A stretch of 64,000 bases of DNA from Candidatus Brocadia sp. (GTDB taxonomy: Bacteria > Planctomycetota > Brocadiia > Brocadiales > Brocadiaceae), in the NCBI GenBank assembly GCA_011525665.1, contig WYAU01000097.1:1-64000 (forward strand), in the 5' to 3' direction. Positions 45,315 through 54,972 of the stretch are shown here, one piece after another. Each line of letters opens with the position of its first letter. Positions within the stretch are counted from its first letter, which is position 1. The position numbers were made by a program, and so were the translations under genes. The notes under the pieces were generated by a model. It had not been told where the DNA came from. It saw nothing but the letters and a program-made list of their open reading frames with translations, and ran no database searches.

Positions 45315-45520
45315 ATCGATAATTATAGAGATTTTCCCCGTCCGCTTCAATGCCAGATTCTGGTTAGAAAAAGGCGTTTTCTTGTTTATCAAAACTTACA
45401 CCCTCCGTTAAAACATACCGTTACACAAAGGGCGATACGTGAATGGTATCGCTGCCCCCGATAATGTTGTTTTTGTGTTTTTTAACATGGATAAATATAT
45501 TTTCATAACGTAGCAGTTCG

Positions 45521-47194
45521 ATGATTAAGACAGGTTCACAAATTTTACTGGATGCACTAATAAGGGAAGGGGTTGAGTATATCTTCGGAATCCCGGGCGG
45601 TGCAAATCTCCCTTTGTTCGATGCGTTATATGGATCTCCGATAAAGTTCATCTTGACCAGGCACGAGCAAGGCGCAGGCCATGCTGCGGATGGATATGCC
45701 AGGGCTACCGGCAAGGTGGGTGTTTGTCTTGCCACGTCCGGTCCCGGTGCTACAAACCTGGTTACAGCCATTGCAACGGCCTATATGGATTCTGTGCCTA
45801 TGGTTGCCATAACAGGGCAGGTAAAGACGTTTCTCATCGGGAATGACGCCTTTCAGGAAGCTGATATTATTGGGATTACACGTCCAGTAACGAAACACAG
45901 TTACCTGGTGAAAGATGTTAAAGATCTTGCCAGAATCGTAAAGGAAGCGTTTTTTATTGCCAACACGGGAAGGCGGGGGCCGGTGTTGCTCGACCTTCCT
46001 GTCGATATTACCCTGGAAAAATGTGAGGAAATAATACCTGCAGAAATTGATCTTCCCGGATACAAGCCCCGATACGAAGGTAATATCCGCCAAATCAAGA
46101 TTGCTGCCGAAGAGATCAATAATTCCAGGCAACCGGTTGTCTACACGGGAGGGGGTATCATTGCTTCTGAGTGTTCAAAGGAATTGCTTGAACTCGCGGA
46201 AAAGGCAAATCTTCCGGTAACTACAACCCTGATGGGGCTTGGCGGATTTCCTGAAGACCACGATTTGTCGCTGGGAATGTTGGGTATGCATGGAACAGTA
46301 TATGCCAATTTTGCAGTAACCGAGTGTGATCTCTTGATAGCCATTGGATCAAGATTTGATGATCGGGTTACCGGCAAGATTGATGAATTTGCCCCCCGTG
46401 CGAAGATCATCCATATTGATATTGACCCGGCATCTATCAGTAAAACCATTAAGGTGGATATTCCCATTGTCGGTGATGCAAAAAATATTCTGCAAGAACT
46501 CAATAGAAACGTACGGTTTCTCGAAAGGAAAGAGTGGTTTGATAAAATCAAATCCTGGAAGGAAAAAAATCCCTTATCGTACAACGATACGGGAAGTGTC
46601 ATTAAACCGCAATATGTAATTGAACAAATATGTGAGGCGGGAAAGGGGAACGTTATCGTTGCGACAGAGGTAGGACAAAATCAGATGTGGGCAGCTCAAT
46701 TTTTTACCTATACAAAGCCGCGTACGTTTTTATCCTCTGGAGGCCTGGGGACGATGGGTTACGGTTTCCCTGCCGCAATCGGCGCTCAATTGGGATGCCC
46801 GGATAAAATTGTTGTGGATATTGCCGGTGACGGTAGCATCCAAATGAATATTCAGGAACTCAGTACCGCTGTGCGGCTGACTATTCCTGTAAAGGTAGCT
46901 ATTTTAAACAATGGTTATCTGGGAATGGTACGGCAGTGGCAGGAACTCTTTTATAATAAACGATATTCCGGTGTTAATTTGAATGGCAACCCGGATTTTG
47001 TCAAGTTGGCTGAGGCATATGGTGCAAAGGGATTTTTAGTCGAAAAGAAAGAGGATGTGCGCCCAACGATAGAGAAGGCGTTTTCTATTAACGGCCCGGT
47101 TGTTATGGATTTTAGGGTTGATCCAACAGAGAATGTCTTTCCAATGGTGCCGGCGGGGCAAGCGATCCACAGAATGATCGGAACCATGGCATAA
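45521..47194 (+). CDS. ilvB: Acetolactate synthase large subunit
   Basis: This thiamine diphosphate enzyme makes acetolactate/acetohydroxybutyrate for branched-chain amino acids. [20 protein letters not shown] carries the conserved PP-domain glutamate. [29 protein letters not shown] and the ThDP motif [16 protein letters not shown]...[12 protein letters not shown] are present. The 557 residues match. The regulatory subunit gene ilvN, usually next, is absent; a Uma2 fragment and rnfB follow. Confidence 0.93.
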   Translation: MIKTGSQILLDALIREGVEYIFGIPGGANLPLFDALYGSPIKFILTRHEQGAGHAADGYARATGKVGVCLATSGPGATNLVTAIATAYMDSVPMVAITGQVKTFLIGNDAFQEADIIGITRPVTKHSYLVKDVKDLARIVKEAFFIANTGRRGPVLLDLPVDITLEKCEEIIPAEIDLPGYKPRYEGNIRQIKIAAEEINNSRQPVVYTGGGIIASECSKELLELAEKANLPVTTTLMGLGGFPEDHDLSLGMLGMHGTVYANFAVTECDLLIAIGSRFDDRVTGKIDEFAPRAKIIHIDIDPASISKTIKVDIPIVGDAKNILQELNRNVRFLERKEWFDKIKSWKEKNPLSYNDTGSVIKPQYVIEQICEAGKGNVIVATEVGQNQMWAAQFFTYTKPRTFLSSGGLGTMGYGFPAAIGAQLGCPDKIVVDIAGDGSIQMNIQELSTAVRLTIPVKVAILNNGYLGMVRQWQELFYNKRYSGVNLNGNPDFVKLAEAYGAKGFLVEKKEDVRPTIEKAFSINGPVVMDFRVDPTENVFPMVPAGQAIHRMIGTMA

Positions 47195-47286
47195 CGGAAC
47201 TAATTATAGCTATTTTATGTTTTCTTAACTGGGCGGATGTTCCCCGGGCAAACGTATAATGTGCAATCAGAAAGAGGGAATAAGTG

Positions 47287-47478
47287 ATGGCAGCTGTAAT
47301 TACCGGGAAAAGAATGACGTATGAGGATTATTTAAAGATTAATGATAATAAGCGTTACGAGGTTTTAAACGGGGAATTACACAGTGTCCCAGCGCCATCA
47401 ACCGGCCATCAAGGTGTGTCGAGGAATTTAGGGTTTCTGATCTGGAATTTTGCAAATCCAAACGAGAAGGAATGGTGA
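47287..47478 (+). pseudogene. N-terminal fragment of a Uma2-family (DUF820) nuclease
   Basis: 63 codons begin MAAVITGKRMTYEDYLKI, then RYEVLNGELHSVPAPSTGHQ, the opening of Uma2 PD-(D/E)XK-like proteins. It stops after LGFLIWNFANPNEKEW, although family members run to about 190 residues with catalytic D and E/K further on. These residues are missing, so it is a truncated copy. Uma2 genes often travel with transposons. Confidence 0.7.
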
Positions 47479-47586
47479 AATCTAAAATACGGGAAGGATC
47501 AGAAATAGACTCTAAGTATCTGTTTGAGTGAAAAATTTTATAAAATTAAAATTTTTAAAATATTCATTTTTTTGGTGGAAGATTAT

Positions 47587-48411
47587 ATGGGTTTACTTTT
47601 TGGCGCGGCAATTACGTTAATTGTATTAGGTATGGTCTTTGGCATCGGTCTGGCTATTGCCTCAGACAAGTTTGCAGTAAAAGGTGATCCCCGCATTGAC
47701 AGTATTAACGAGGCGCTTCCGGGTGCGAATTGCGGGGCATGTGGACAGCCCGGCTGCAGCGGTTTTGCCCAAGCTGTAGTGGAAGGTAAGGCGCCTGTGA
47801 CGGGTTGTACGGTAGGACAGGCTGTTGTGGCGAAGCTCATCGCAAACGTTATGGGAGTCAAATTTGAGAAGAGAGAACGTGTCGTTTCTGTTGTGATGTG
47901 TCATGCGAAGGGAGTGAAGGATAAATTTGTCTATAACGGGATAAAAGATTGCCGTGCCGCGAATATTGTTGGCGGGGGTTTTTTGGGTTGTGATTACGGC
48001 TGTCTGGGCTTGGGTACATGCGTAGAGGCCTGTAAATTTGAGGCAATGTATATGGGGGGGGACAACCTTCCCAAAGTAATTGAGGAGCGGTGCACAGGCT
48101 GTGGGAGATGTGCGGCCGTTTGTCCCAGAAAGATCATCAGCATATTACCGGAATCCAAAATGGTTCACGTTCGATGCAAATCCCTTGATAAAGGCGCTGT
48201 TGCAAAAAAGATTTGCCAGGATTCCTGCATAGCCTGTAAACAGTGCGAGAAGATATGTCCCTACGATGCCATCCACGTGCAAAACAATCTTGCCGTAATT
48301 GATTATAATAAATGCACCTCCTGCGGAAAATGTGTGGAGGTTTGTCCCCATTATACAATAATCAATTTCTCCAGAGAACGCAGCCTGGCCAGGCACACCC
48401 TGACCGTATAA
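47587..48411 (+). CDS. rnfB: RnfB-type electron transport iron-sulfur protein
   Basis: The 274 residues begin with a membrane helix (GLLFGAAITLIVLGMVFGIG). The Fe-S domain follows (INEALPGANCGACGQPGCSGFA, with the distal cysteine in APVTGC). Further on are ferredoxin motifs including CTGCGRCAAVCPRK, CIACKQCEKICPYD and CTSCGKCVEVCPHY. RnfB is the polyferredoxin entry of the Rnf ferredoxin:NAD complex. ATG 47587 follows TGGAAG; the longer frame from 47524 adds non-conserved residues. No other rnf genes are adjacent, so its partner complex is elsewhere or different. Confidence 0.9.
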   Translation: MGLLFGAAITLIVLGMVFGIGLAIASDKFAVKGDPRIDSINEALPGANCGACGQPGCSGFAQAVVEGKAPVTGCTVGQAVVAKLIANVMGVKFEKRERVVSVVMCHAKGVKDKFVYNGIKDCRAANIVGGGFLGCDYGCLGLGTCVEACKFEAMYMGGDNLPKVIEERCTGCGRCAAVCPRKIISILPESKMVHVRCKSLDKGAVAKKICQDSCIACKQCEKICPYDAIHVQNNLAVIDYNKCTSCGKCVEVCPHYTIINFSRERSLARHTLTV

Positions 48412-49151
48412 TGCATCAGGATCGCTTTTACCTGCCACATTTCCCTGAAGTCCGTGAAATCCGGTTAAAAGGTGACGAAGCCCATCATATACTGCATGTA
48501 AAGCGGGCAAGGATCGGGAGCAAGATCACCCTTTTTGATGGAAAAGGGACTGAGTACCGCGCTCGTGTTACTGAAATTTTACATGATACAGTAAAGGTAT
48601 TCATCGAGGAATCCAGATCAGTTGATAGGGAACTCCCCATTGATATTACTATAGCCTTTTCTATCCCCAAAGGGAAACTTGTAACCTTTCTGGTTCAAAA
48701 ATGCGCAGAGTTAGGTGTAAAGACCCTGATCCCCATCCACTGCAAACGGAGTGTTGTCGATATCCGAAACAAATCCGATGAAAAGATCGAAAGGTGGAAC
48801 AGAGTTACGATTGAGGCGTCCAAACAGTGTAAGCGTAACTACATCACCATAATAGAAGATATAATGCCATTTGATGGTTTAATGAGAATTGTTCAAAACT
48901 ACGATCTGTCACTTATTGCATGTACCGAAGCCCCTACGAAGATATTAAAGGCCCTCCTCAATGAACACCCTTCGGTAAAAAGAATTATCTGTCTCATAGG
49001 GCCGGAGGGCGGCTTTACCCGAAGCGAAGTCGAAATGGCAGAGAAGGCAGGCTGCGTCCCCGTCAGTATCAGTCATTCAACATTGAGGATCGAAACTGCT
49101 GCCATCGCAATTTCATCCATGCTGCTTTATGCATATTCCGATGAGGGCTGA
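48411..49151 (+). CDS. rsmE: 16S rRNA (uracil-1498-N3)-methyltransferase
   Basis: This is a SPOUT methyltransferase with a PUA-like N-terminal domain (MHQDRFYLPHFPEVREIRLKG, then EAHHILHVKRARIG). SAM-binding knot motifs IGPEGGFTRSEVEMAEKAG and the C-terminal STLRIETAAIAISSML are diagnostic. The ATG overlaps the rnfB stop by one base (TAATG), so it is coupled to rnfB. It is 246 residues. Confidence 0.95.
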   Translation: MHQDRFYLPHFPEVREIRLKGDEAHHILHVKRARIGSKITLFDGKGTEYRARVTEILHDTVKVFIEESRSVDRELPIDITIAFSIPKGKLVTFLVQKCAELGVKTLIPIHCKRSVVDIRNKSDEKIERWNRVTIEASKQCKRNYITIIEDIMPFDGLMRIVQNYDLSLIACTEAPTKILKALLNEHPSVKRIICLIGPEGGFTRSEVEMAEKAGCVPVSISHSTLRIETAAIAISSMLLYAYSDEG

Positions 49152-49270
49152 CCGGCGCACAGTAGGCCTTGCAAAAACATTTGACATTTTTCAGCAAAAA
49201 ATGATTTTTGTAGCGGCAGGAAGTGCCTTGCCACTCAGGTCTTTTCCGTTTGTTTAAGCGGTTTCAGGGC

Positions 49271-49299
49271 GGCACGGACAAACTTTGTTTGTCCGTGCC
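49271..49299. repeat. Perfect 13-base palindrome
   Basis: GGCACGGACAAAC (49271-49283) and GTTTGTCCGTGCC (49287-49299) have a three-base loop. Half of it recurs near 25577. It lies in the 318-base gap between rsmE and the convergent hsp20; the rest of the gap shows no gene. Confidence 0.65.
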
Positions 49300-49469
49300 T
49301 ATCTTTCCCCAGGAATTTCATCATCCATCCCCCCCCGTAAACGGAGGATTATGGGGGAACATCGAAGGTCATTGTTGATGCCAGGGAGTTTCAAAAGGAG
49401 ATTGTTCATGTATAAAATATCCAGGTTTTTGAATTTTCCGGATATGCCTGCTTCCCTGCTCGCCTCCCT

Positions 49470-49925
49470 TTAGCCGACTTTTACGGGAATTTGTTTTGGT
49501 TTTACCTCTTCTTTCTTTTGCATGGTAATCTCCAGCACGCCATTTTTGTACTCTGCTGTGATCTTGTTTGCATCTACAGAAGCAGGGAGATCAATGGAGC
49601 GTGAAAAACTTCCGTAACACCTTTCCATCCGATAATAGTTTTTCCCTTTCTCTTCTTTTTCTTCCTTCTTTTCACCTTTAATTCTCAAGGTATTTTCCTG
49701 TATAGAAATATCTATCTCCTTCGGGTCGATACCGGGAATTTCAGCCTTTACGGTAACTTTATCCGTTGTTTCTGATAAATCAACGGGAGGCATCCATACG
49801 CCAGTTTCCCCGCCGAATTCAGGCAACTCCCATCCCCTTAAAAACCGGTCAAACATCCGATTTATTTCACTCTGTATCGAGGAAATAGCCGGGAATTGTG
49901 ACCACTTCATTAAATCCTTAGCCAT
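49470..49925 (-). CDS. hsp20: Small heat shock protein (Hsp20/alpha-crystallin)
   Basis: This 151-residue ATP-independent chaperone holds unfolding proteins. The N-terminal arm (FPAISSIQSEINRMFDRFL) precedes the alpha-crystallin domain with WMPPVDLSETTDKVTVKAEI and SFSRSIDLPASVDANKITAEYKNGVLEITM, which contains the conserved A..KNGVL strand. The C-terminal IPV (KQIPVKVG) supplies the oligomer anchor. A ribosome site AAAGGAG precedes the ATG. No clear heat-shock promoter or CIRCE element is seen upstream. Confidence 0.94.
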   Translation of the reverse strand: MAKDLMKWSQFPAISSIQSEINRMFDRFLRGWELPEFGGETGVWMPPVDLSETTDKVTVKAEIPGIDPKEIDISIQENTLRIKGEKKEEKEEKGKNYYRMERCYGSFSRSIDLPASVDANKITAEYKNGVLEITMQKKEEVKPKQIPVKVG

Positions 49926-50148
49926 AACATTACTCCTTTCAACAATTAAAGTAAAGAAATTGAATACATGTGCTAATTCTAATAAGCAAAAATAATACCC
50001 TGAATTGACTATTTTGTTTTTTGTTTTAACAAATCATTATAATAAAATAAATTACAAATGAACAAATTATTCTGTTCACATAAATCAATGTTGCCATAAT
50101 GGCGGTCTGGTGGTTGTTGCCTGTCATTATGAAAACGGTAAAAGTGTT

Positions 50149-50176
50149 TTGATTTCTTTTCATACCCTGCTATGCT
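50149..50176 (+). promoter_or_regulatory. Weak candidate promoter for pncB
   Basis: TTGATT (50149-50154), a 16-base spacer and TATGCT (50171-50176), about 90 bases before pncB, in the 338-base divergent gap. I see nothing else in that gap. Confidence 0.25.
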
Positions 50177-50263
50177 ACAATAACCTGGTATTTGTTCAAA
50201 CCCGAAGGAGTCCGTCTCGCTGTGTATATAGAAAAAGGAGAGAGGACAATTGCCCTGTAAGTT

Positions 50264-51652
50264 ATGAAAGAGCCGAAATCCCTGTTCCTGGCAGAAGATG
50301 CGCTGGGTATCGTTACAGACCTTTATCAGTTGAGTATGGCTGCAGGATATTTTGGACAGCAGATGCATGATGTTGCAACTTTTGAATTGTTCGTCCGCAA
50401 CTTACCGAAGAATCGCTCTTATCTCATCGTTGCAGGACTGGAACAGGCGCTGCACTACCTTACCCATATTACCTTTTCATCGGAGGCTATTCGATTCTTA
50501 AAACGATTGCCTGTTTTTAACCGGGTGGGGCAGGAATTCTTTGAATATCTTAAAAATTTTACTTTCAGCGGAGACGTTTATGCTATGCCCGAAGGAACAA
50601 TTGCCTTTGCAGATGAGCCGATGATTCGGGTTACTGCACCTCTAATTGAAGCACAGATTGCAGAGACGTATCTTCTTTCAACAATTAATTTTCAGACATC
50701 CATAGCGACAAAGGCGTCAAGGGTTGTATATGCCGCTCAGGGACGAGAGGTTGTTGATTTCGGAACGCGTCGTGCACATGGTCCTCAGGCGGGTGTCCTT
50801 GCGGCAAGGTCGTGTTTTATCGGCGGATGCAGGGGCACCTCCAACGTGTTTGCGGCATGTAAACTGGACATACCGGCAGTGGGTACCGTTGCCCATTCGT
50901 GGGTCATGGCCTTTGAAAATGAAACGGACTCCTTTCGCAAATTCCACGAGGTATTTCCCGATAATACAATCTTGCTTATCGATACCTATGACACCCTTGC
51001 CGGCGCAAGGCATGCGGCTATGATTGGCAGAAAGCTGAAGGGTGTCCGTATTGATAGCGGGAACTTACCGAAACTCAGCAGAGAAGTGCGGAGGATTTTA
51101 GATGCAGAAGGGTTACAGCATGTCAGGATCGTTGCCAGTGGCGATTTAAACGAAGATCGTATTGATGATTTGGTAAGAAGTGGTGCACCCATTGACTCCT
51201 TTGGCGTGGGTACCGATATGGTAACATCGAAAGATGCCCCTGCGCTGGGAGGCGTCTATAAACTCGTTGAGCAGGAACATGATGGGAAAGTTATCCCAAA
51301 GATGAAATTCAGCGAGGATAAACTTACGTACCCGTGCAAAAAACAGGTATATCGCATCACCGATAAAGGGGATAATTTTGTAAACGATGTGATTGGGAGT
51401 GAAAACGAAGATGTGGGAGGGATACCCCTTTTAATACCTGTTATAAAAACTGGTAAGATATGTTACAATCTGCCAGCGGTGCATGAAATCAGGCGCAGCA
51501 CGTCAAAAAACCTTGCACACCTGCCGGAACCTTATAAACGGTTAACGAATGCGGAAATCTATCCTGTCACCAAAAGCATGAAACTGGAAGAAAAAAGGAT
51601 TGAGGCGGAAAAGATGCTGAGGGGCATCAATGTGCCGTTGGGAAAATCGTAA
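50264..51652 (+). CDS. pncB: Nicotinate phosphoribosyltransferase
   Basis: PncB makes nicotinate mononucleotide in NAD salvage. It starts KSLFLAEDALGIVTDLYQLS, with TFELFVRNLPKNRSYLIVAG; EVVDFGTRRAHG; the phosphorylated histidine in IPAVGTVAHSWVMAFE; LLIDTYDTLAGARHA; and DSFGVGTDMVTSKDAPALGG. The 462 residues belong to the longer bacterial type. It is a single gene. Confidence 0.95.
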   Translation: MKEPKSLFLAEDALGIVTDLYQLSMAAGYFGQQMHDVATFELFVRNLPKNRSYLIVAGLEQALHYLTHITFSSEAIRFLKRLPVFNRVGQEFFEYLKNFTFSGDVYAMPEGTIAFADEPMIRVTAPLIEAQIAETYLLSTINFQTSIATKASRVVYAAQGREVVDFGTRRAHGPQAGVLAARSCFIGGCRGTSNVFAACKLDIPAVGTVAHSWVMAFENETDSFRKFHEVFPDNTILLIDTYDTLAGARHAAMIGRKLKGVRIDSGNLPKLSREVRRILDAEGLQHVRIVASGDLNEDRIDDLVRSGAPIDSFGVGTDMVTSKDAPALGGVYKLVEQEHDGKVIPKMKFSEDKLTYPCKKQVYRITDKGDNFVNDVIGSENEDVGGIPLLIPVIKTGKICYNLPAVHEIRRSTSKNLAHLPEPYKRLTNAEIYPVTKSMKLEEKRIEAEKMLRGINVPLGKS

Positions 51653-51658
51653 AGGGTT

Positions 51659-51793
51659 ATGATACAGAGGACGAAGGTGAAAAGATCATGGATTTGTTTG
51701 CCTTTTCTGTTATGGCTCTCCGGCTTTTCCTTTGCTCAATGGGTAAACCAAGATGAATGCAAAAATGTAGACAGAGAATGTCTGCACAAATGA
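51659..51793 (+). CDS. Possible small exported cysteine peptide or gene relic
   Basis: A 44-residue frame starts MIQRTKVKRSWICLPFLLWL and shows a basic N-terminus, a hydrophobic core and a plausible signal cleavage after SGFSFA. The remaining 18 residues carry two cysteines (DECKNVDRECLHK). The start follows six bases after the pncB stop, without a clear separate ribosome site. It may be a real secreted peptide or the surviving 5' end of a lost exported protein. I do not recognise it. Confidence 0.35.
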   Translation: MIQRTKVKRSWICLPFLLWLSGFSFAQWVNQDECKNVDRECLHK

Positions 51794-52227
51794 AGCAGGG
51801 AAAGATACCGAAAAACTCCCACTGTTTAAGAAACGCGCTACTTCACTACGCTCCGATAAACACCGATGAATTTTCAGCAAAAATATTTTTTGTGATTCAA
51901 ACCCTGGTCAGGAATGAGTTTTTAAAAATCAATATCAGTGAAAAAAGAAACAGGTATGCCGTCTATTGGTAAAACTTCTAGGTTCATTTGCTCACAGTTT
52001 AAGAAATTATGAGTGGTAAATTAGGCGTATCTATCTTCTCCCCTTTTGATACTTTCATCTTATCATATCTTTTTTCTTGTTTTTTCAATGCATGAAAAAA
52101 AACACAGATAATTTTTGAAGGTTTGTCAGGTTGCTGGTACAATCAGGTATATTTCGTCTGATAAATAGGTGATTGGAAAAATTGTATATAGCAAGAAAAC
52201 ATTCACAACAAAAACGAGGAGAGAACA
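51794..52227. other. Intergenic stretch before the M16 peptidase
   Basis: No convincing gene: an open frame at 51757-51972 has poor composition and no ribosome site. Close to the peptidase, TTGTCA (52123-52128) and TATATT (52148-52153) are a weak promoter pair with a long 19-base spacer. GAGGAGA before 52228 is the peptidase ribosome site. Confidence 0.4.
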
Positions 52228-54936
52228 ATGTCATTTATTCCTGGATTCTGGTATCAGTTGAAAACCCGGTATTTCCGGTGGAATAGGCAAAAAGGCATAA
52301 GAAATCTCATTGCGATCGTGGCAATATCCGTCTGGATGGCATGCCGTCTGTGTTATGGAGATGGTCAGAACAACCAGATAGTATCTTTATTTCAAGAAAC
52401 CCAGCACGCTACGGTATTTTACTTGGATAATGGCATGGAAGTTATCCTCATTGAAAATCACGCCAGTCCCATGATAGCAGCAGTCACTATTGTCAAGACC
52501 GGCAGCCGGAACGAGGATGAGGTCAGCAACGGCTCTGCCCACTTTTTGGAACACCTGTTATTCAACGGCACAAAGACACGCACACAGAAACAGCTTTACG
52601 ACGAAATGGATTTTTATGGTGGTTACAACAACGCCCACACCGGCCCGGATTACACCAATTACATGATCCTTATGCCGAAGGAATACATCGCCCAGGGGAT
52701 GGACATCCAGGCCGACATGCTCTTCAATTCTGCCCTGCCCGAAGAAAAGTTTGAAAAGGAACGCGGTATTGTTATTGAAGAAATAGGCAAAAGCGCGGAC
52801 CGGCCTGAATATGAAGTCAACAATCATTTCCAGAGGACTTTTTTTGGCGGGACACCTTATGAGCGTCCCGTACTTGGGACAGTTTCCACCATTACACATC
52901 TCAAACGGGAAAGCGTATGGGAATATTACCGGACCTGGTATGTACCCAACAACATGACTCTGATGGTAATCGGTGATTTTTCGACCTCTGAGATGGTAAA
53001 TTTGGTTAAAGAAAAATATGGCCCATATCCCGCAGGAAGCATACCGGGGCATAAAACCATAACCCTGAACCCGCCGCAAAAATTACGCATTATCACGGCA
53101 AATGGTATGGGTAAATTTCCTAAAGATCGTCAGTACCTGAATCTGGGTTATCTCTTGCCACCGCCGGTTTCTGATGATTTTCAGGCACTGGTATTGCTAT
53201 CCGAATTCCTCGGAGGAAGAGAGAATGCAGTCCTAAAAAGGTTGTTTAAGGAGGAGCAATATACAGATCTGGTTGAAACAATTGATACCAGCATGGATTT
53301 CAACCGCGATTTTTCTACCTTGCAAATCTCTGCCGAACTTCCCATGAATGCTGATACAGAACGCGTAGTGGAATTAATTACCCTGGCGGTGCAAGGCATG
53401 GCAAAGAAAGCCGTTCCGGAAAGTGAAGTGAAATCAACGCTGATTGCGAGGGCAACGCACGAACTTTATTTGCAGGAGAGTTTACACTACTACGGCATGA
53501 TGAAATCAGGTTACCTGGCAGCCGGTGGATATACCCTTCTGCGAAATTACATGGATGGTTTAATGAAGGTGACGCCGCAAGATATTCAAAGGGTTGCAGA
53601 AAAATATCTGAGTACCCAGGTGCCTGTAGCTACATTAATGTCGCCTCCCATAGACAAAACAACTGCGGAGATACCAACACAATCGGTCAATCAATATAAA
53701 AGGGAAACGTTGAAAAATGGCCTCACGGTTGTTGTGAAAGAGAACCCGGACAGCCGAGTCGTTGGTATACACGTGTTGGCAAAGAATCGCAGCCTGAGCG
53801 AGGGGAAAGAGAAGTGGGGCATGACGGAGATCTTACAGCGTATGCTCCTTGCAGGTGGTACCGTGGAACACCAGGAAAATGCGCTTTATCAGGCATTCGA
53901 GTTCATTGGTGCTGAAATAAAACTTTGCGATGATCCATCCGTTCCTTTTGATGACTATTATCATACCCCCCGTTTCGCCTACATCCGGTTAAAGGTAATA
54001 GATACCTTTTTTGAGAAGGGATTGAATCTGCTTTCGGAAATGATATTGCAGCCAAACCTCACTGAAAAGGCTTTTGCTGAAGCGAAGAAAGATGTCATAT
54101 CACTTTCAGCCAATTCAGAAATGAGTACACCAAAAGTAGCAGAACGAATCCTTTATGATAATCTGTTCAAGGAAAACCCCGGTTTTGGACGGCTGTTTGG
54201 TGACGTCAAACGCCTTGAGCAGCTCCAATTGAAAGACATACAGGACTTCCACCGCAAGTTTTACAACCCGGCAAACCTGATACTGGTCATCTCCTGTAAT
54301 ATACCGATCGAAAAGACACTGTCATTGATCAGGCAATATTTTGCGGGCACATGGGGTGCGTCCGGATGGCAGTCCCCGGCATTTACGCCGCAGTTTCAGT
54401 CTCTTGGTACTACGATACGTGAAAAGATGGGGAAACAGCAATCGTACATTTCTGTGGCAAATGTCTGTGATGTGAGCGAGGAAGATCACCCTGCGCTCTA
54501 TGTAATGGAAACCATCCTTAGTGACAGGCTTGCTTTCAGCCTGCGTGAAAAACAAGGTCTCGCTTACAGTGTCGGCGTTTCCTTTCATAAATACGATGGT
54601 GTTCAGTGGTATCGTATATCGATGGGCACACGGCCGGAAAACATAGAACGAGCCATCAATGGTATTCGCAATGAGATTCACTCCATGCGTGAAGCAAAGA
54701 TAGAAGAACAGGAAGTGCAAAAAACCATAAATGCCATTCTGGGACGCCGGGGTATGCGGCGACTGGACCGGGTAAGCCAGGCGTACTATATAAGTATGAA
54801 GGTGCTTGACGGCTATGGGCCTGAGGCAGACGATCAGGAGTCTGAAAGGCTGAAAAAGGTTACCGTACAGGACGTGAAACGACTTGCCCGTCATGTCTTT
54901 CAAAACGACAATTATTTGATCGTGATTGTAGAATAG
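52228..54936 (+). CDS. M16-family zinc peptidase, fused double unit, exported
   Basis: This 902-residue pitrilysin/insulinase-family protein has an N-terminal hydrophobic segment (NLIAIVAISVWMACRLC) consistent with export to the periplasm. The active unit carries the inverted zinc motif HFLEH around residue 106, with a third ligand glutamate in RGIVIEEIGKS around residue 185. The second half repeats the fold (KNGLTVVVKENPDSRVVG...) but lacks HxxEH, as in processing-peptidase-like heterodimers fused in one chain. It probably degrades peptides in the periplasm. The ATG follows GAGGAGA. Confidence 0.9.
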   Translation: MSFIPGFWYQLKTRYFRWNRQKGIRNLIAIVAISVWMACRLCYGDGQNNQIVSLFQETQHATVFYLDNGMEVILIENHASPMIAAVTIVKTGSRNEDEVSNGSAHFLEHLLFNGTKTRTQKQLYDEMDFYGGYNNAHTGPDYTNYMILMPKEYIAQGMDIQADMLFNSALPEEKFEKERGIVIEEIGKSADRPEYEVNNHFQRTFFGGTPYERPVLGTVSTITHLKRESVWEYYRTWYVPNNMTLMVIGDFSTSEMVNLVKEKYGPYPAGSIPGHKTITLNPPQKLRIITANGMGKFPKDRQYLNLGYLLPPPVSDDFQALVLLSEFLGGRENAVLKRLFKEEQYTDLVETIDTSMDFNRDFSTLQISAELPMNADTERVVELITLAVQGMAKKAVPESEVKSTLIARATHELYLQESLHYYGMMKSGYLAAGGYTLLRNYMDGLMKVTPQDIQRVAEKYLSTQVPVATLMSPPIDKTTAEIPTQSVNQYKRETLKNGLTVVVKENPDSRVVGIHVLAKNRSLSEGKEKWGMTEILQRMLLAGGTVEHQENALYQAFEFIGAEIKLCDDPSVPFDDYYHTPRFAYIRLKVIDTFFEKGLNLLSEMILQPNLTEKAFAEAKKDVISLSANSEMSTPKVAERILYDNLFKENPGFGRLFGDVKRLEQLQLKDIQDFHRKFYNPANLILVISCNIPIEKTLSLIRQYFAGTWGASGWQSPAFTPQFQSLGTTIREKMGKQQSYISVANVCDVSEEDHPALYVMETILSDRLAFSLREKQGLAYSVGVSFHKYDGVQWYRISMGTRPENIERAINGIRNEIHSMREAKIEEQEVQKTINAILGRRGMRRLDRVSQAYYISMKVLDGYGPEADDQESERLKKVTVQDVKRLARHVFQNDNYLIVIVE

Positions 54937-54972
54937 GCCTGTTCATCAAAATCTGTTCAAGAATAGTCCCCG

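Noticed and set aside
49926-50010. Half of a CIRCE heat-shock operator (TTAGCAC) upstream of hsp20
   Set aside because: The second half GAGTGCTAA is missing at the required distance.
51757-51972. 71-residue frame after pncB
   Set aside because: It has no ribosome site, poor composition and overlaps the better 44-residue candidate.
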